Positions 1 through 13,244 of a stretch of 64,000 nucleotides of DNA are shown one piece after another. The stretch comes from Streptomyces griseochromogenes (GTDB taxonomy: Bacteria; Actinomycetota; Actinomycetes; Streptomycetales; Streptomycetaceae): contig NZ_CP016279.1 in assembly GCF_001542625.1 (NCBI RefSeq), positions 8,556,001 to 8,620,000 on the forward strand, read 5' to 3'. Position 1 is the first letter of the stretch; the number at the start of each line of letters is the position of its first letter. The notes under the pieces are model-generated. The model saw only the letters and a program-made list of their open reading frames with translations. It was not told the origin of the DNA and searched no databases. Made by a program: the position numbers and the translations under genes.

Positions 1-1121
1 TGCTCGGGACCCGGCCGGAGGCGATCAAACTGGCGCCGGTGGCGCGGGCGATGGCCGACGACACACAGTTCGAACCGATCGTCGTCACCACCGGCCAGCA
101 CCGCGAGATGCTCCAGCAGATGCTCGGCCTGCTGTGCGTCGACGTACGGATCGCCCTCGATGTGATGCGCAGCCGCCAGGAGCTGTCCGAGCTGACCGCC
201 CGGCTGGTCGGCGAGCTCGGCGAGGTCATGCGCGACCAACGGCCGGACCTGGTCGTGGTGCAGGGGGACACCACGACCGCGCTGGCCGGCGCCCTGGCCG
301 CCTTCTACGAGAAGATCCCGGTCGCCCATGTCGAGGCGGGACTGCGCACCGGAGTCATCGACAACCCCTTCCCGGAGGAGCTCAACCGCAGCCTGATCGG
401 CCGCATCGCCCGCTGGCACTTCGCCCCGACCCCGCGCGCGGCCCGGCACCTGACCGACGAGGGCGTCTCCGCCGAGCAGGTCTTCACCACCGGCAACACG
501 GTGATCGACAACCTGCTGTGGGTGCTGGCCGAGGGGACCGGGACCTCCGCGTTCCGCACCGGCGCCAAGCGGATCCTGGTCACCCTGCACCGGCGGGAGA
601 ACCAGGGCGAGCGGATGCGCGGCATGGGCCGGGCGCTGGCCCGGCTCGCCGGGCGCGGTGACGTGGAGATCGTGCTGCCGCTGCACAAGAGCCCCGCGGT
701 ACGGGACGCGCTGCTGCCCGAACTCGACGGCCACACCGGCATCTCGCTCGTCGAGCCGCTCGGCTACCTGGACTTCGCGGCGACGCTGGCCGAGTGCGAC
801 CTGGTCCTCACCGACTCCGGCGGTATCCAGGAGGAGGCCCCCAGTCTGAGCAAGCCCGCGCTGGTGCTGCGCACCACCACCGAGCGTCCGGAGGCGGTCG
901 AGGCGGGTGCGGCCCTGCTGATCGGCACGGACCCGGACGCCATCGTGAGCTGGGCCGAGCGGCTCCTCGACGATCCGGCGCAGTACCGCAGGATGGCGGC
1001 CGCGGGCAATCCGTTCGGCGACGGGCTGGCCGCCACCCGCGTACTCGCCCAGCTCGCCGAGGACTTCGCCGCCGAAGTGCCGGTCGGCCTCACCGCGTCC
1101 GGGCCATACTCGGCGGCATGA
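1..1121 (+). CDS. wecB: UDP-N-acetylglucosamine 2-epimerase (non-hydrolysing), 5' end outside window
   Basis: Cytoplasmic enzyme that interconverts UDP-GlcNAc and UDP-ManNAc for cell-wall glycopolymers. The frame is open from base 3 and immediately reads LGTRPEAIK, the N-terminal nucleotide-binding motif that normally lies about ten residues into the protein, so the true start is just left of the window; the in-frame GTG at 39 and ATG at 51 are internal. Other family signatures are QGDTTT, VEAGLRT, PFPEELNR, GNTVIDNL and TDSGGIQEEAP. About 372 residues are visible, close to the usual 370-385. Its stop shares four bases (ATGA) with the next start, so the two genes are probably translationally coupled. 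The identification is firm; the biological polymer served is inferred. Confidence 0.95.
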   Translation, partial: LGTRPEAIKLAPVARAMADDTQFEPIVVTTGQHREMLQQMLGLLCVDVRIALDVMRSRQELSELTARLVGELGEVMRDQRPDLVVVQGDTTTALAGALAAFYEKIPVAHVEAGLRTGVIDNPFPEELNRSLIGRIARWHFAPTPRAARHLTDEGVSAEQVFTTGNTVIDNLLWVLAEGTGTSAFRTGAKRILVTLHRRENQGERMRGMGRALARLAGRGDVEIVLPLHKSPAVRDALLPELDGHTGISLVEPLGYLDFAATLAECDLVLTDSGGIQEEAPSLSKPALVLRTTTERPEAVEAGAALLIGTDPDAIVSWAERLLDDPAQYRRMAAAGNPFGDGLAATRVLAQLAEDFAAEVPVGLTASGPYSAA

Positions 1122-1822
1122 CATCGTCACCCCTGCGTCCCCGCCGCCGGATCCCGCCGATTCCGCAGGGGCGCAGGGGCCGTCTTCTCACGACCCTGGC
1201 ACTCGCGCTCGCCCTGACCGCACTGCTGTCGGTCACCCTGAGCCAGTGCCGGGGCAACGGCTCACCGCCGCCCGAGCCGTGGATCGACGGCACGACGCAC
1301 GGCCGCTGGCTCTCGGTGTTCAACGGCCACGGCACCAACCTGGGCGACGACGACTCCCTGTCGCTGTCCCCCAGGGCCGCCGAGGACCCCGGCACCACGC
1401 ACGCGAGCCTCGTGGTGAGCACCGCCTCGTACAGGGACGTGCGGTACGAGGCGCGGATGCGGACCGTGCGACAGCTGCGCGATCCCGACCCGAACCCGTG
1501 GGAGGTCCCCTGGCTGGTGTGGGCGTACACCGACCCGGAGCACTTCTACTACATCACCCTCAAGCCCAACGGCTGGGAGCTGGGCAAGCGGGATCCCGCG
1601 TATCCGGGGGGCCAGCGCTTCCTGGCCACCGGGAAGACCCGGTACCCCGTGGGCGACTGGTACGAGGTGCGGGTCGGGCAGCGCGGCGCGGTGCTCGCGG
1701 TGTCCGTCGGCGGGAAGCCGCTGGTGACGTTCACGGACACCGAGCGCCCGTACCAACACGGCAGAGTGGGGGCGTACACCGAGGACGCGACGGTGAGGTT
1801 CCAGGGCCTGGTGGCGCGTTGA
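1118..1822 (+). CDS. Secreted or membrane-anchored jelly-roll-like protein
   Basis: Protein of 234 residues beginning at the ATG that overlaps the epimerase stop. A basic N-terminus (residues 1-26) is followed by a hydrophobic segment (about 27-45) that ends LSQC; the residue before Cys is Gln, so this is not a canonical lipobox and is more likely a signal peptide or anchor. The rest, with motifs such as VRYEARMRT, WLVWAYTDPEHFYYITLKPNG and GRVGAYTEDATVRF, has the alternating strand pattern of a concanavalin-like/LamG jelly roll, as found in sugar-binding or DUF1080-like extracellular proteins. Coupling to the epimerase gene hints at a role with a surface polysaccharide; that is inference. 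No catalytic residues were recognised. Confidence 0.8.
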   Translation: MTSSPLRPRRRIPPIPQGRRGRLLTTLALALALTALLSVTLSQCRGNGSPPPEPWIDGTTHGRWLSVFNGHGTNLGDDDSLSLSPRAAEDPGTTHASLVVSTASYRDVRYEARMRTVRQLRDPDPNPWEVPWLVWAYTDPEHFYYITLKPNGWELGKRDPAYPGGQRFLATGKTRYPVGDWYEVRVGQRGAVLAVSVGGKPLVTFTDTERPYQHGRVGAYTEDATVRFQGLVAR

Positions 1823-1831
1823 CGCCGAAAA

Positions 1832-1881
1832 GGCGACGGCACCTGCCCAGTCCGGTCGGGGACTGCGGGCAGGCGCCGTCA
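1832..1881. terminator. Hairpin between convergent genes
   Basis: An imperfect stem (GACGGC-A-CCTGCCC-AGTCC against its complement at about 1859-1880) lies between the convergent stops at 1822 and 1922. It probably ends transcription from both sides. Confidence 0.6.
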
Positions 1882-1921
1882 GTGTTCCGTACGCCTTTGT
1901 ACGGGACGTTCTGATGAACCG

Positions 1922-3377
1922 TCAGACCATCAGGGCACGGTCCGTCGGGCGGATCGGCGCCGGCAGGTCGCTGGCTCCGGTCAGGTGGCGGTCGACGCCG
2001 CGGGCGGCCGAGCGGCCCTCCGCGATCGCCCACACGATCAGGGACTGGCCGCGACCGGCGTCACCGGCGACGAACACGCCCGGCACGTTGGTCTGGAAGT
2101 CGGCGTCCCGGGCGATGTTACCCCGCTCGTCGAGTTCGAGACCGAACTGCTCGACCAGGCCGTTGTCCCGGTCGGTGCCGGTGAAGCCCATGGCGAGGGT
2201 GACCAGCTGGGCCGGGATCCTGCGCTCGGTGCCCGGCTTCGGGGTCAGCCTGCCGTCGACGAACTCGACCTCGCTCAGGTGCAGCCACTGGACGTTGCCG
2301 TCCTCGTCGCCCTCGAAGTGGGTGGTGGAGACGGAGTAGACCCGCTCGCCGCCCTCCTCGTGGGCGCTCGTCACCTTGTAGAGCATCGGGAAGGTCGGCC
2401 AGGGCTGGGCGACCGCGTTCCGCTCGTCGCCCGGGCGGGGCATGATCTCCAGCTGGGTGACGGAGGCCGCGCCCTGGCGGTGGGCGGTGCCCACGCAGTC
2501 GGCGCCGGTGTCACCGCCGCCGATGACGACGACATGCTTGCCCTCGGCCGAGATCGGAGCGGTGACGTAGTCGCCCTCCTGGACCTTGTTGGCCAGCGGC
2601 AGGTACTCCATCGCCTGGTAGATGCCCTTGAGGTCACGGCCGGGCACCGGCAGGTCGCGGGCGGTCGTCGCGCCGACGGCCAGGACCACGGCGTCGTACC
2701 GCTTCTTCAGGTCCGTCGCCTTCAGGTCACGGCCGATCTCGATGCCGGTGCGGAAGCGGGTGCCCTCCGCGCGCATCTGCTCGATACGGCGGTTGATGTG
2801 CCGCTTCTCCATCTTGAACTCGGGGATGCCGTACCGGAGGAGGCCGCCGACGCGGTCCGCGCGCTCGTAGACGGCGACGGTGTGGCCGGCCCGGGTCAGC
2901 TGCTGGGCGGCGGCCAGGCCCGCCGGGCCCGAGCCGATGACCGCGACCGTCTTGCCGGACAGGCGCTCGGGCGCCTGCGGGGCGACGTCACCGGTCTCCC
3001 ACGCCTTGTCGATGATCGAGACCTCGACGTTCTTGATGGTGACGGCCGGCTGGTTGATGCCGAGCACACAGGCCGACTCGCAAGGGGCCGGGCAGAGGCG
3101 ACCGGTGAACTCCGGGAAGTTGTTCGTCGCGTGCAGGCGCTCGGAGGCGGCCGCCCAGTCCTCGCGGTAGGCGTAGTCGTTCCACTCGGGGATGAGGTTC
3201 CCGAGCGGACAGCCGTTGTGGCAGAACGGGATGCCGCAGTCCATGCACCGGCTGGCCTGCTTGCTGATGATCGGCAGCAGGGAACCGGGGACGTAGACCT
3301 CGCTCCAGTCCTTGACGCGCTCGGCGACGGGGCGGGTCCGGGCGACCTCACGGCCGTGGTTCAGGAAGCCCTTCGGG

Positions 3378-3385
<8 letters not shown>
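1922..3385 (-). CDS. gltD: Glutamate synthase (NADPH) small subunit
   Basis: Beta subunit of GOGAT, 487 residues. It oxidises NADPH and passes electrons through FAD and 4Fe-4S clusters to the large subunit for glutamate formation from glutamine and 2-oxoglutarate. Visible features are the N-terminal cysteine clusters ([16 protein letters not shown] near residue 47, and [10 protein letters not shown] near 96), the FAD-binding [11 protein letters not shown] (about residue 151) and the NADPH-binding GGGDTGAD in the second half. The ATG at 3385 overlaps the end of gltB by 8 bases, the usual gltBD arrangement, so equimolar translation is expected. Length is normal for the family. Confidence 0.97.
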
Positions 3386-7979
<4,594 letters not shown>

Positions 7980-8382
7980 CGGCTCTCCCGTCGTCGTCAT
8001 GTGGCATGTGGCAAGTGCCGAGGGACGACGTTGGCCCTCTGCGTGGAGTGCGAAATTTCGTGCAGGTTACATGATGGGGCGGTTCTCGGGAACCGGATAC
8101 AGCGTTCCAGCATGCGGACGCCGCACGAGTTACGGCAGGTGCCGCGGGGTCACGGCGGGCGCCGCACACAGGCGGCGGAAAGTATGGGGGAGCCGAGCAG
8201 GACAAGATCGATCAGATCCGCGCCTATCGGCCCGAAGGGCGGAGGAAGTGTCTTCACCTCTCCCGCGAGTGCGCCGCAGGCGTCATTGCCCACAGCGCTT
8301 ACGGCTCATGCCCGGTGGTCACGCATCTGAAACCAGCGAGTAACGGCTACTTATGCGGCTCAATGTATAAGTACCGGCCGAG
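7980..8382. other. gltB upstream region, no gene
   Basis: About 400 bases between gltB and the VIT gene without a convincing reading frame. It holds the gltB leader and promoter. Visible are CGAAATTTCG (8051-8060), an inverted repeat CGGTTC-TCGG-GAACCG (8080-8095) and a GlnR-like half-site described separately. The segment 8310-8400 is unusually AT-rich for this chromosome. Confidence 0.6.
8055..8070 (-). promoter_or_regulatory. Candidate GlnR half-site upstream of gltB
   Basis: On the minus strand the sequence reads GTAAC, six bases, GAAAT. The known Streptomyces GlnR box is gTnAc-n6-GaAAc, normally present as two consecutive pairs; only one pair is seen here, so binding is uncertain. Confidence 0.3.
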
Positions 8383-9114
8383 CTATCCTACGGCCGTTCC
8401 GATCAGGGTGCCCAGGGCGTACGTCACACCGGCCGCCGCACCGCCGAGCGCGAGCTGCCTGAGCCCGCTGTACCACCAGGTCCGCGCGGTCACCTTGGCC
8501 ACGACCGCACCACAGCCGAAGAGCCCGGCGAGCGCGAGGAGCACGGCCGGCCAGAGGGCGGCCGCCCCCAGCAGATACGGCAGGACGGGCAGCAGGGCGC
8601 CGAGCGCGAACGACCCGAAGGACGACACGGCGGCCACCAGCGGCGACGGCAGATCACCGGGGTCGATGCCCAGCTCTTCGCGGGCATGGATCTCCAGGGC
8701 CTGCTCGGGATCCTCGGACAGCTGCCGGGCAACTTCACGGGCCAGTGCGGGCTCGACACCGCGGGCCACGTACAGTGCGGCGAGCTCGGCCTCCTCGTCC
8801 TGCGGGTGCTTGCGCAGCTCGCGCCGCTCGACGTCGAGCTCGGCCTCGACGAGCTCACGCTGGGAGGCGACGGAGGTGTACTCGCCGGCCGCCATGGAGA
8901 AGGCGCCCGCGGCGAGCCCCGCGAGCCCGGTGATGACGATCGTCTGGTGACTGACGGAGCCACCCGCCACACCGGTCATCAGGGCGAGGTTGGAGACCAG
9001 GCCGTCCATCGCGCCGAAGACGGCGGGGCGCAGCCAGCCGCCGTTCACGTCGCGGTGCGTGTGGTTGTCGCGGTGCGCCTCGTGCAGCGGCGCCTCGGTT
9101 TCGATGATGGCCAT
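8383..9114 (-). CDS. VIT1/CCC1-family Fe2+/Mn2+ transporter
   Basis: Membrane protein of 243 residues. The N-terminal His-rich stretch (EAHRDNHTHRDVNGG) is followed by the family signature LRPAVFGAMDGLVSNLALMTGVAGG and AGLAAGAFSMAAGEYTSVASQRE, a charged cytoplasmic loop rich in Glu and Lys/Arg (about residues 85-145) and three further membrane segments. Relatives move ferrous iron or manganese out of the cytosol in exchange for protons. The ATG at 9114 is preceded by GGGGGA; an upstream in-frame ATG (9195) lacks the conserved part. Two iron-box-like palindromes upstream suggest control by a DmdR/IdeR-type regulator, which fits a metal exporter. Substrate assignment is by family only. Confidence 0.9.
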   Translation of the reverse strand: MAIIETEAPLHEAHRDNHTHRDVNGGWLRPAVFGAMDGLVSNLALMTGVAGGSVSHQTIVITGLAGLAAGAFSMAAGEYTSVASQRELVEAELDVERRELRKHPQDEEAELAALYVARGVEPALAREVARQLSEDPEQALEIHAREELGIDPGDLPSPLVAAVSSFGSFALGALLPVLPYLLGAAALWPAVLLALAGLFGCGAVVAKVTARTWWYSGLRQLALGGAAAGVTYALGTLIGTAVG

Positions 9115-9133
9115 GCGGGGTCCCCCAGGAAGC

Positions 9134-9152
9134 TTAGCCAAAGCTAACTTTG
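9134..9152. promoter_or_regulatory. Iron-box-like palindrome 1
   Basis: TTAGC-CAAA-GCTAA is a perfect inverted repeat overlapping a second one, CCAAAG-CTAA-CTTTGG (9138-9153). Twelve of 19 positions agree with the DmdR/IdeR consensus TTAGGTTAGGCTAACCTAA. It sits 20-40 bases upstream of the VIT start codon. Confidence 0.4.
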
Positions 9153-9214
9153 GACGAGTTCTACTTTTCGACAACACCGAACATACGCCGATCATTTCCC
9201 TGGCGCCAGCAAGG

Positions 9215-9233
9215 AAAGGCTGAGCTAACCTGC
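9215..9233. promoter_or_regulatory. Iron-box-like palindrome 2
   Basis: The right half GCTAACCT matches the DmdR/IdeR iron-box half exactly, and the whole 19-mer agrees at 12 of 19 positions. It is about 100 bases upstream of the VIT gene and about 150 upstream of the divergent ADP-ribosylglycohydrolase operon. Confidence 0.35.
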
Positions 9234-9380
9234 GGTTTTACCGTCGAATGCTCATCCGTGATGGTCTTGGCTCAGATGTCGAGTGGGTGATGCGGGCCCC
9301 GTAGAGGCACGCGCGGGCCGTGTCCGTGGGACACATCCGCAAAGGGGCTCCCAGGCCCCTGCTCGAAGGAGAGGCCGCCC

Positions 9381-10948
9381 ATGGCATCGATTGCCTGCAC
9401 TCCCCCGCTCGCGGCGCCGGGGGACGCCGCCGGACTCCGCGAACGGGCCCGTGGCGCGCTGCTGGGCCTGGCCGTGGGTGATGCGCTCGGGGCGCCCGCG
9501 GAGAACCTCAGGCCCTCCGAGATCCGCGCCCGCTGGGGCCGTATCACGGGGTACGTCACCGAGCGGCCGGCCGGCACCGACGACACCGAGTACGCGATCT
9601 TCTCGGGCCTGCTGCTGGCCCGGCACGGCTCGGCACTCACCCCCGCCCATGTCGAGGGCGCCTGGCACGAGTGGATCGCCGACCGGGCCGAGGGCCCCTT
9701 CCGCGGTGCGGGCTTCAGCGAGCGCGGCACGCTGGAGAACCTGCGCCGGGGTCTCGCGGCCCCCATCTCCGCCCAGCACCGCCATGCCTGGAGCGACGGT
9801 CTGGCGATGCGGGCGGCCCCCTTCGGCGTCTTCGCGTCGGGCCGCCCCGCCGAAGCCGCGCGGCTGGTCGCGATCGACGGCTCGGTCAGTCATGACGGCG
9901 AGGGCATCTACGGCGGTCAGGCGGTCGCGGCGGGAGTGGCGGCGGCGATGGCGGGCGCCTCGCCCGCGGTGGTGATCGCCTCGGCCCTCGCCGTCGTCCC
10001 CGACGACTCCTGGACGGCCCGCTCCCTGCGCCGCGCGGTGACCGTGGCCCACCGGGGCGAACGCGCGGTGCGCTCAGCGGTGGTGATCGGTGGCTATCCC
10101 TGGACCGACCTGGCGCCCGAGGCGGTCGCCCTCGCCTTCGGCGCGTACGCGGCGGCCGACGGGGACTTCCGGGAGGCGGTGCTCACGGCGGTCAACATGG
10201 GGCGCGACGCGGACACGACGGCGGCGGTGGCGGGCGCGCTGTCCGGCGCGACGCAGGGGCTCTCGGCCATCCCCCCGGAATGGGCCGCGGCCATCGGCCC
10301 GGCCCGGGGCCGCTGCCTGCCGTCCATGGCCGGCCACCACATCCTCGACGTGGCGGAACTACTGGTTCCGGAGGAGGGCGGGAAGTGGGGGGCGGGGGTG
10401 GTGGTACCGGGATGTCTGCCGGAGGGTCTGCGACCGGCGGCAACGGAGGGAACCCCACCCACCGGCGAGCCACCGGAGCCCGGCCCGCCCACCTCCAGGC
10501 CGGCCACGCTGCTCCGCACCATGCCCCAGCCACCCGAACCGACCACACCCCTCAGCCCCTCCCCTCAGCCAACCGAACCCACCGCACCCCTCCGACCGAC
10601 CTCCCGACCAGCCGAACCCACCACCCAACCAATCGAACCCACCACACCCCTCTGTCCCATCACCTCGCCAACCGCGCCGACCACACCCCTCTGTCCGTCC
10701 TCTCAGGCGACCGAGCCCGCCCCACCCCTCCCGACCGCCTGCAAGTCGACAGAGCCCACCACCCGTTCGACCGAATCCGCCCCGCCCCTCCCTCCCGCTT
10801 CTCAGCCGGCCGAGTCGGGATGGGGGTCCCCCGCGCGAGCGCAGCCGAGCGTGGGGGAGGGTGGGCGGAGGTCCGGGGGGCCGGGGGGCGGAGCCCCCTG
10901 GTGGGTGCGGGGAACTCCGGGCAGCCGGAGAACGAGGCACTGTCGTGA
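9381..10948 (+). CDS. ADP-ribosylglycohydrolase family protein 1, 3' end unresolved
   Basis: First gene of a seven-gene operon. The ATG at 9381 has AAGGAGAGG upstream. A complete ADPRH fold is readable to about residue 330: GLAVGDALGAPAE (29-41), the metal-binding TDDTE (66-70), and GRDADTTAAVAGAL from residue 274, so the dinuclear Mg/Mn site looks intact. Such enzymes cleave ADP-ribose or related N-glycosidic bonds. After about 10370 the frame enters a 39-bp tandem repeat and never meets an in-frame stop before 13244, running out of frame through the second gene. The only stop in the linker is TGA 10946-10948, one frame away, overlapping the GTG of the next gene. I end the feature there, assuming a one-base shift near the G-tracts at about 10387-10400. 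The true C-terminus is unknown. Confidence 0.7.
10534..10813 (+). repeat. 39-bp degenerate tandem array
   Basis: The anchor CCGA(A/G) or a one-base variant recurs at 10534, 10573, 10612, 10633, 10672, 10711, 10750, 10771 and 10810, giving spacings of 39, 39, 21, 39, 39, 39, 21, 39. In the frame of the first gene it encodes 13-residue units of the type QPTEPTTPLCPSS. Third-position GC is lower than in the neighbouring genes, so it may not be translated. Confidence 0.8.
10821..10898 (+). repeat. GC-hairpin block at the right end of the 39-bp array
   Basis: Two elements: GGGGGTCCCCC with a distal GGGGGA (10822-10858), a pattern I know as frequent between Streptomyces genes, and the hairpin GGGGGC-GGA-GCCCCC (10884-10898). 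The second hairpin is identical to the one at 22418-22432. Confidence 0.6.
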
Positions 10949-12060
10949 CGCGCCGTATCGAGGGGCTGCTCCTCGGCCTCGCCGCGGGAGACGCCGCCGG
11001 CTGGCCCGCCGCCCGGCACCGAGCCGCCCGCATGCCCGAGTGGACCCGCAGACTCACCCGCGAGCTGGACACCTTCGCCGAGCACAACGCCACCACCACC
11101 CTCCCCGTACCGATCGCCCTCAACCAGCCCCCCGAGCCCCTGCGTCTCGGCCCCTCCGACGACGCCGAGTGGGCGGCGTTCGCCGCGGAGGCGGTCCTGC
11201 GGGCCGGCGACGACGACGTACTCGGCGACCTGAGCCGGGACCGCCGTATGCGCACCGCCATCGACCTCACCTGGACCGCCGTGGCCGCGGAGGTCGCCGC
11301 GGCGGCGGACCGCGCCCCCGAGGTCGAGTCCGCCGTCCTCCCCCTGCGCGCCCGCATCTCCGTCCGCGCCGGCCTCGGCAACCTTGCCGCCGGCCTGCGC
11401 CCGCCTGCCACCGGCCACGACAACCCGCACTACTTCGACGACGCGGCCTGTGTCCGCGCCTGCGTCCTCGCCGTCGCCCACCCCGGCGACCCCGGACGCG
11501 CCGCCGACCTCGCCGAGTTCGACGCCCGCTACACCCAGGACGGCGACGGCGTGCACGGCGCCCGGGCGATGGCGGCGGCCCTCGCGCTCGCCCTCACCGG
11601 GACCGACCCGGGCACCTGCGTCGCGGCCGCGCTCGCCGAACTCCCCGCCGAGACGGAGATCGGCCGCAACACCCGCCACGCCCTCGTCCTGGCCCAGGAG
11701 AGCGAGTCGGCCTTCGCCCTCGTCCCGCTCCTGGAACACCAGATCGTCGACCACGTCTACAGCTACGGCATCGCCGCCGCCGAGACCGTACCCGTCGCCC
11801 TCGCCCTGGCCACGGCCGCGCGGGGCCGTATCGCCGAGGCCGTCCCCGCCGCCGCCTGCCTGTCCCGGGTCGCCGACTCCGCCCCGGCCCTCGCGGGCGC
11901 GCTCACCGGCGCCCTGGGCGGCGGCGCGGCCGTCCCGGCCTCCTGGCGGGACGCCTGCCGCACCCTGTCCGGCTGCGCCCTGCCCCGCCTCACCGGCACC
12001 GATCTGGTGGAACTCGCCGGACTCCTGGAAGCCGCACAACGGGCCCGACCAGGAGGATGA
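10945..12060 (+). CDS. ADP-ribosylglycohydrolase family protein 2, probable pseudoenzyme
   Basis: Protein of 371 residues starting at a GTG that overlaps a TGA (GTGA). The fold is recognisable from LLLGLAAGDAAGWPAARH, DGDGVHGARAMAAALALAL and ALAGALTGALGG, but the active-site motifs are degraded: TDDTE has become SDDAE, and the Gly-Arg-Asp-X-Asp motif is SRVADS, so the first Asp is Val and the Gly is Ser. The Glu after GDALGxPA is also gone. It probably cannot bind the second metal normally and may be a regulatory or structural partner of the flanking active paralogues. The stop (TGA 12058-12060) is directly preceded by AGGAGG, which serves the next gene. Confidence 0.85.
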   Translation: MTRRIEGLLLGLAAGDAAGWPAARHRAARMPEWTRRLTRELDTFAEHNATTTLPVPIALNQPPEPLRLGPSDDAEWAAFAAEAVLRAGDDDVLGDLSRDRRMRTAIDLTWTAVAAEVAAAADRAPEVESAVLPLRARISVRAGLGNLAAGLRPPATGHDNPHYFDDAACVRACVLAVAHPGDPGRAADLAEFDARYTQDGDGVHGARAMAAALALALTGTDPGTCVAAALAELPAETEIGRNTRHALVLAQESESAFALVPLLEHQIVDHVYSYGIAAAETVPVALALATAARGRIAEAVPAAACLSRVADSAPALAGALTGALGGGAAVPASWRDACRTLSGCALPRLTGTDLVELAGLLEAAQRARPGG

Positions 12061-12068
12061 TTCGGGGC

Positions 12069-13244
12069 ATGACGCCCATAGGAGATGAATCGCGCGAGAC
12101 CGGTCTGGCCGAACGGGTCACCGCGGCCCTGGTCGGAGCCGCCGTCGGCGACGCGCTCGGCGGTCCCGTGGAGGGCTACTCCCCCGAGCAGATCACCGAC
12201 CGCCACGGCGGCCGCGTCCACGGCATCGTCGGACCCTGGCACGGCGACGCCTGGCGCACCGCCCGCCCCCTCGCCCCGTACCACAAGGGCGACGGACACG
12301 TCACCGACGACACCTTGATGACCCACGCGCTGGTCCGGGTCTACGCCCGCGTACGCGACCACCTCGACGCGTACGCCGTCGCCGACCACCTGGTGCCGGA
12401 CCTGATGACCAACCCGCGCTGGATCCCGGAGCTCGAGGCCGAGGCGCTGCCGCTGCAGCGCCTGTTCCTCGCGGAGAAGTGGCTCGTCGCGCGGCTGGCC
12501 TACGGTCACGTGGACCCCCGGGAAGCGGGCGTCGGCAACATCGTCAACTGCGGCGCGGCGATGTACATGGCCCCCGTCGGCCTGGTCAACGCGGCCGACC
12601 CGGCCGCCGCGTACGCCGAGGCGCTCGACATCGCGGGCGCGCACCAGTCGTCGTACGGCAGGGAGGCGGCCGGGGTCTTCGCCGCGGCCGTCGCCGCCGC
12701 CTGCGCACCGGACGCGAGCCCGGACTCGGTCGTGGCCGCCTGTCTGTCCCTGGCGAGGGACGGCACGCGCACGGCGATCGAGAAGGTCTGCGAAGTGGCG
12801 GGCGGACACGGCGACTTCGAGTCGGCACTGGTCCCGCTCCGCGCGGCGATCGCCCCGTACGACACGGTCGGCCCCGACTACCGCGCCCCCTCCCTCGGTG
12901 CGCGGCGCCCCTCCCGACTGCACTCCGTCGAGGAACTCCCGATCGCCCTGGGCATGGTGCTGGTCGCGGACGGCGACTTCCGGCAGGCGGTCCTGGGCTC
13001 GGTCAACTACGGCCGTGACTGCGACTCGATCGCGACGATGGCCGGTGCCCTCGCGGGCGCCCTCGGCTCCCCCGTACCCGAGGACTGGGCGAAGGCGGTG
13101 GCGGAGGCGAGCCGCCTCGACCTGTGGGAACCGGCCCGCACACTGACCGAGGTCACCCGCGAGATCTTCGAACGGGACGTGAACCGCCGGCGCGCACACG
13201 AGCGGGCCTTCACGGCGCTCGGAGGCACGCCATGCTCCGACTGA
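12069..13244 (+). CDS. ADP-ribosylglycohydrolase family protein 3
   Basis: Protein of 391 residues with intact motifs: GAAVGDALGGPVEGYSPEQI near the N-terminus, GHVTDDTLMTHAL, NIVNCGAAMYMAPVG, and VNYGRDCDSIATMAGALAGAL near the C-terminus. All metal-binding Asp positions are kept, so hydrolase activity is likely. I chose the ATG at 12069; AGGAGG lies 12 bases before it. An in-frame ATG at 12057 (ATGA overlap with the previous stop) abuts the AGGAGG with no spacing and would add four residues. The 3' end overlaps the fourth gene by 13 bases. Confidence 0.88.
   Translation: MTPIGDESRETGLAERVTAALVGAAVGDALGGPVEGYSPEQITDRHGGRVHGIVGPWHGDAWRTARPLAPYHKGDGHVTDDTLMTHALVRVYARVRDHLDAYAVADHLVPDLMTNPRWIPELEAEALPLQRLFLAEKWLVARLAYGHVDPREAGVGNIVNCGAAMYMAPVGLVNAADPAAAYAEALDIAGAHQSSYGREAAGVFAAAVAAACAPDASPDSVVAACLSLARDGTRTAIEKVCEVAGGHGDFESALVPLRAAIAPYDTVGPDYRAPSLGARRPSRLHSVEELPIALGMVLVADGDFRQAVLGSVNYGRDCDSIATMAGALAGALGSPVPEDWAKAVAEASRLDLWEPARTLTEVTREIFERDVNRRRAHERAFTALGGTPCSD

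Noticed and set aside
9381..13244. A single 1287-residue ADPRH fusion protein
   Set aside because: The middle part is Arg/Pro-rich nonsense lying out of frame over a clearly coding second hydrolase with its own coupled start; treated instead as a missing stop or frameshift in gene 1.
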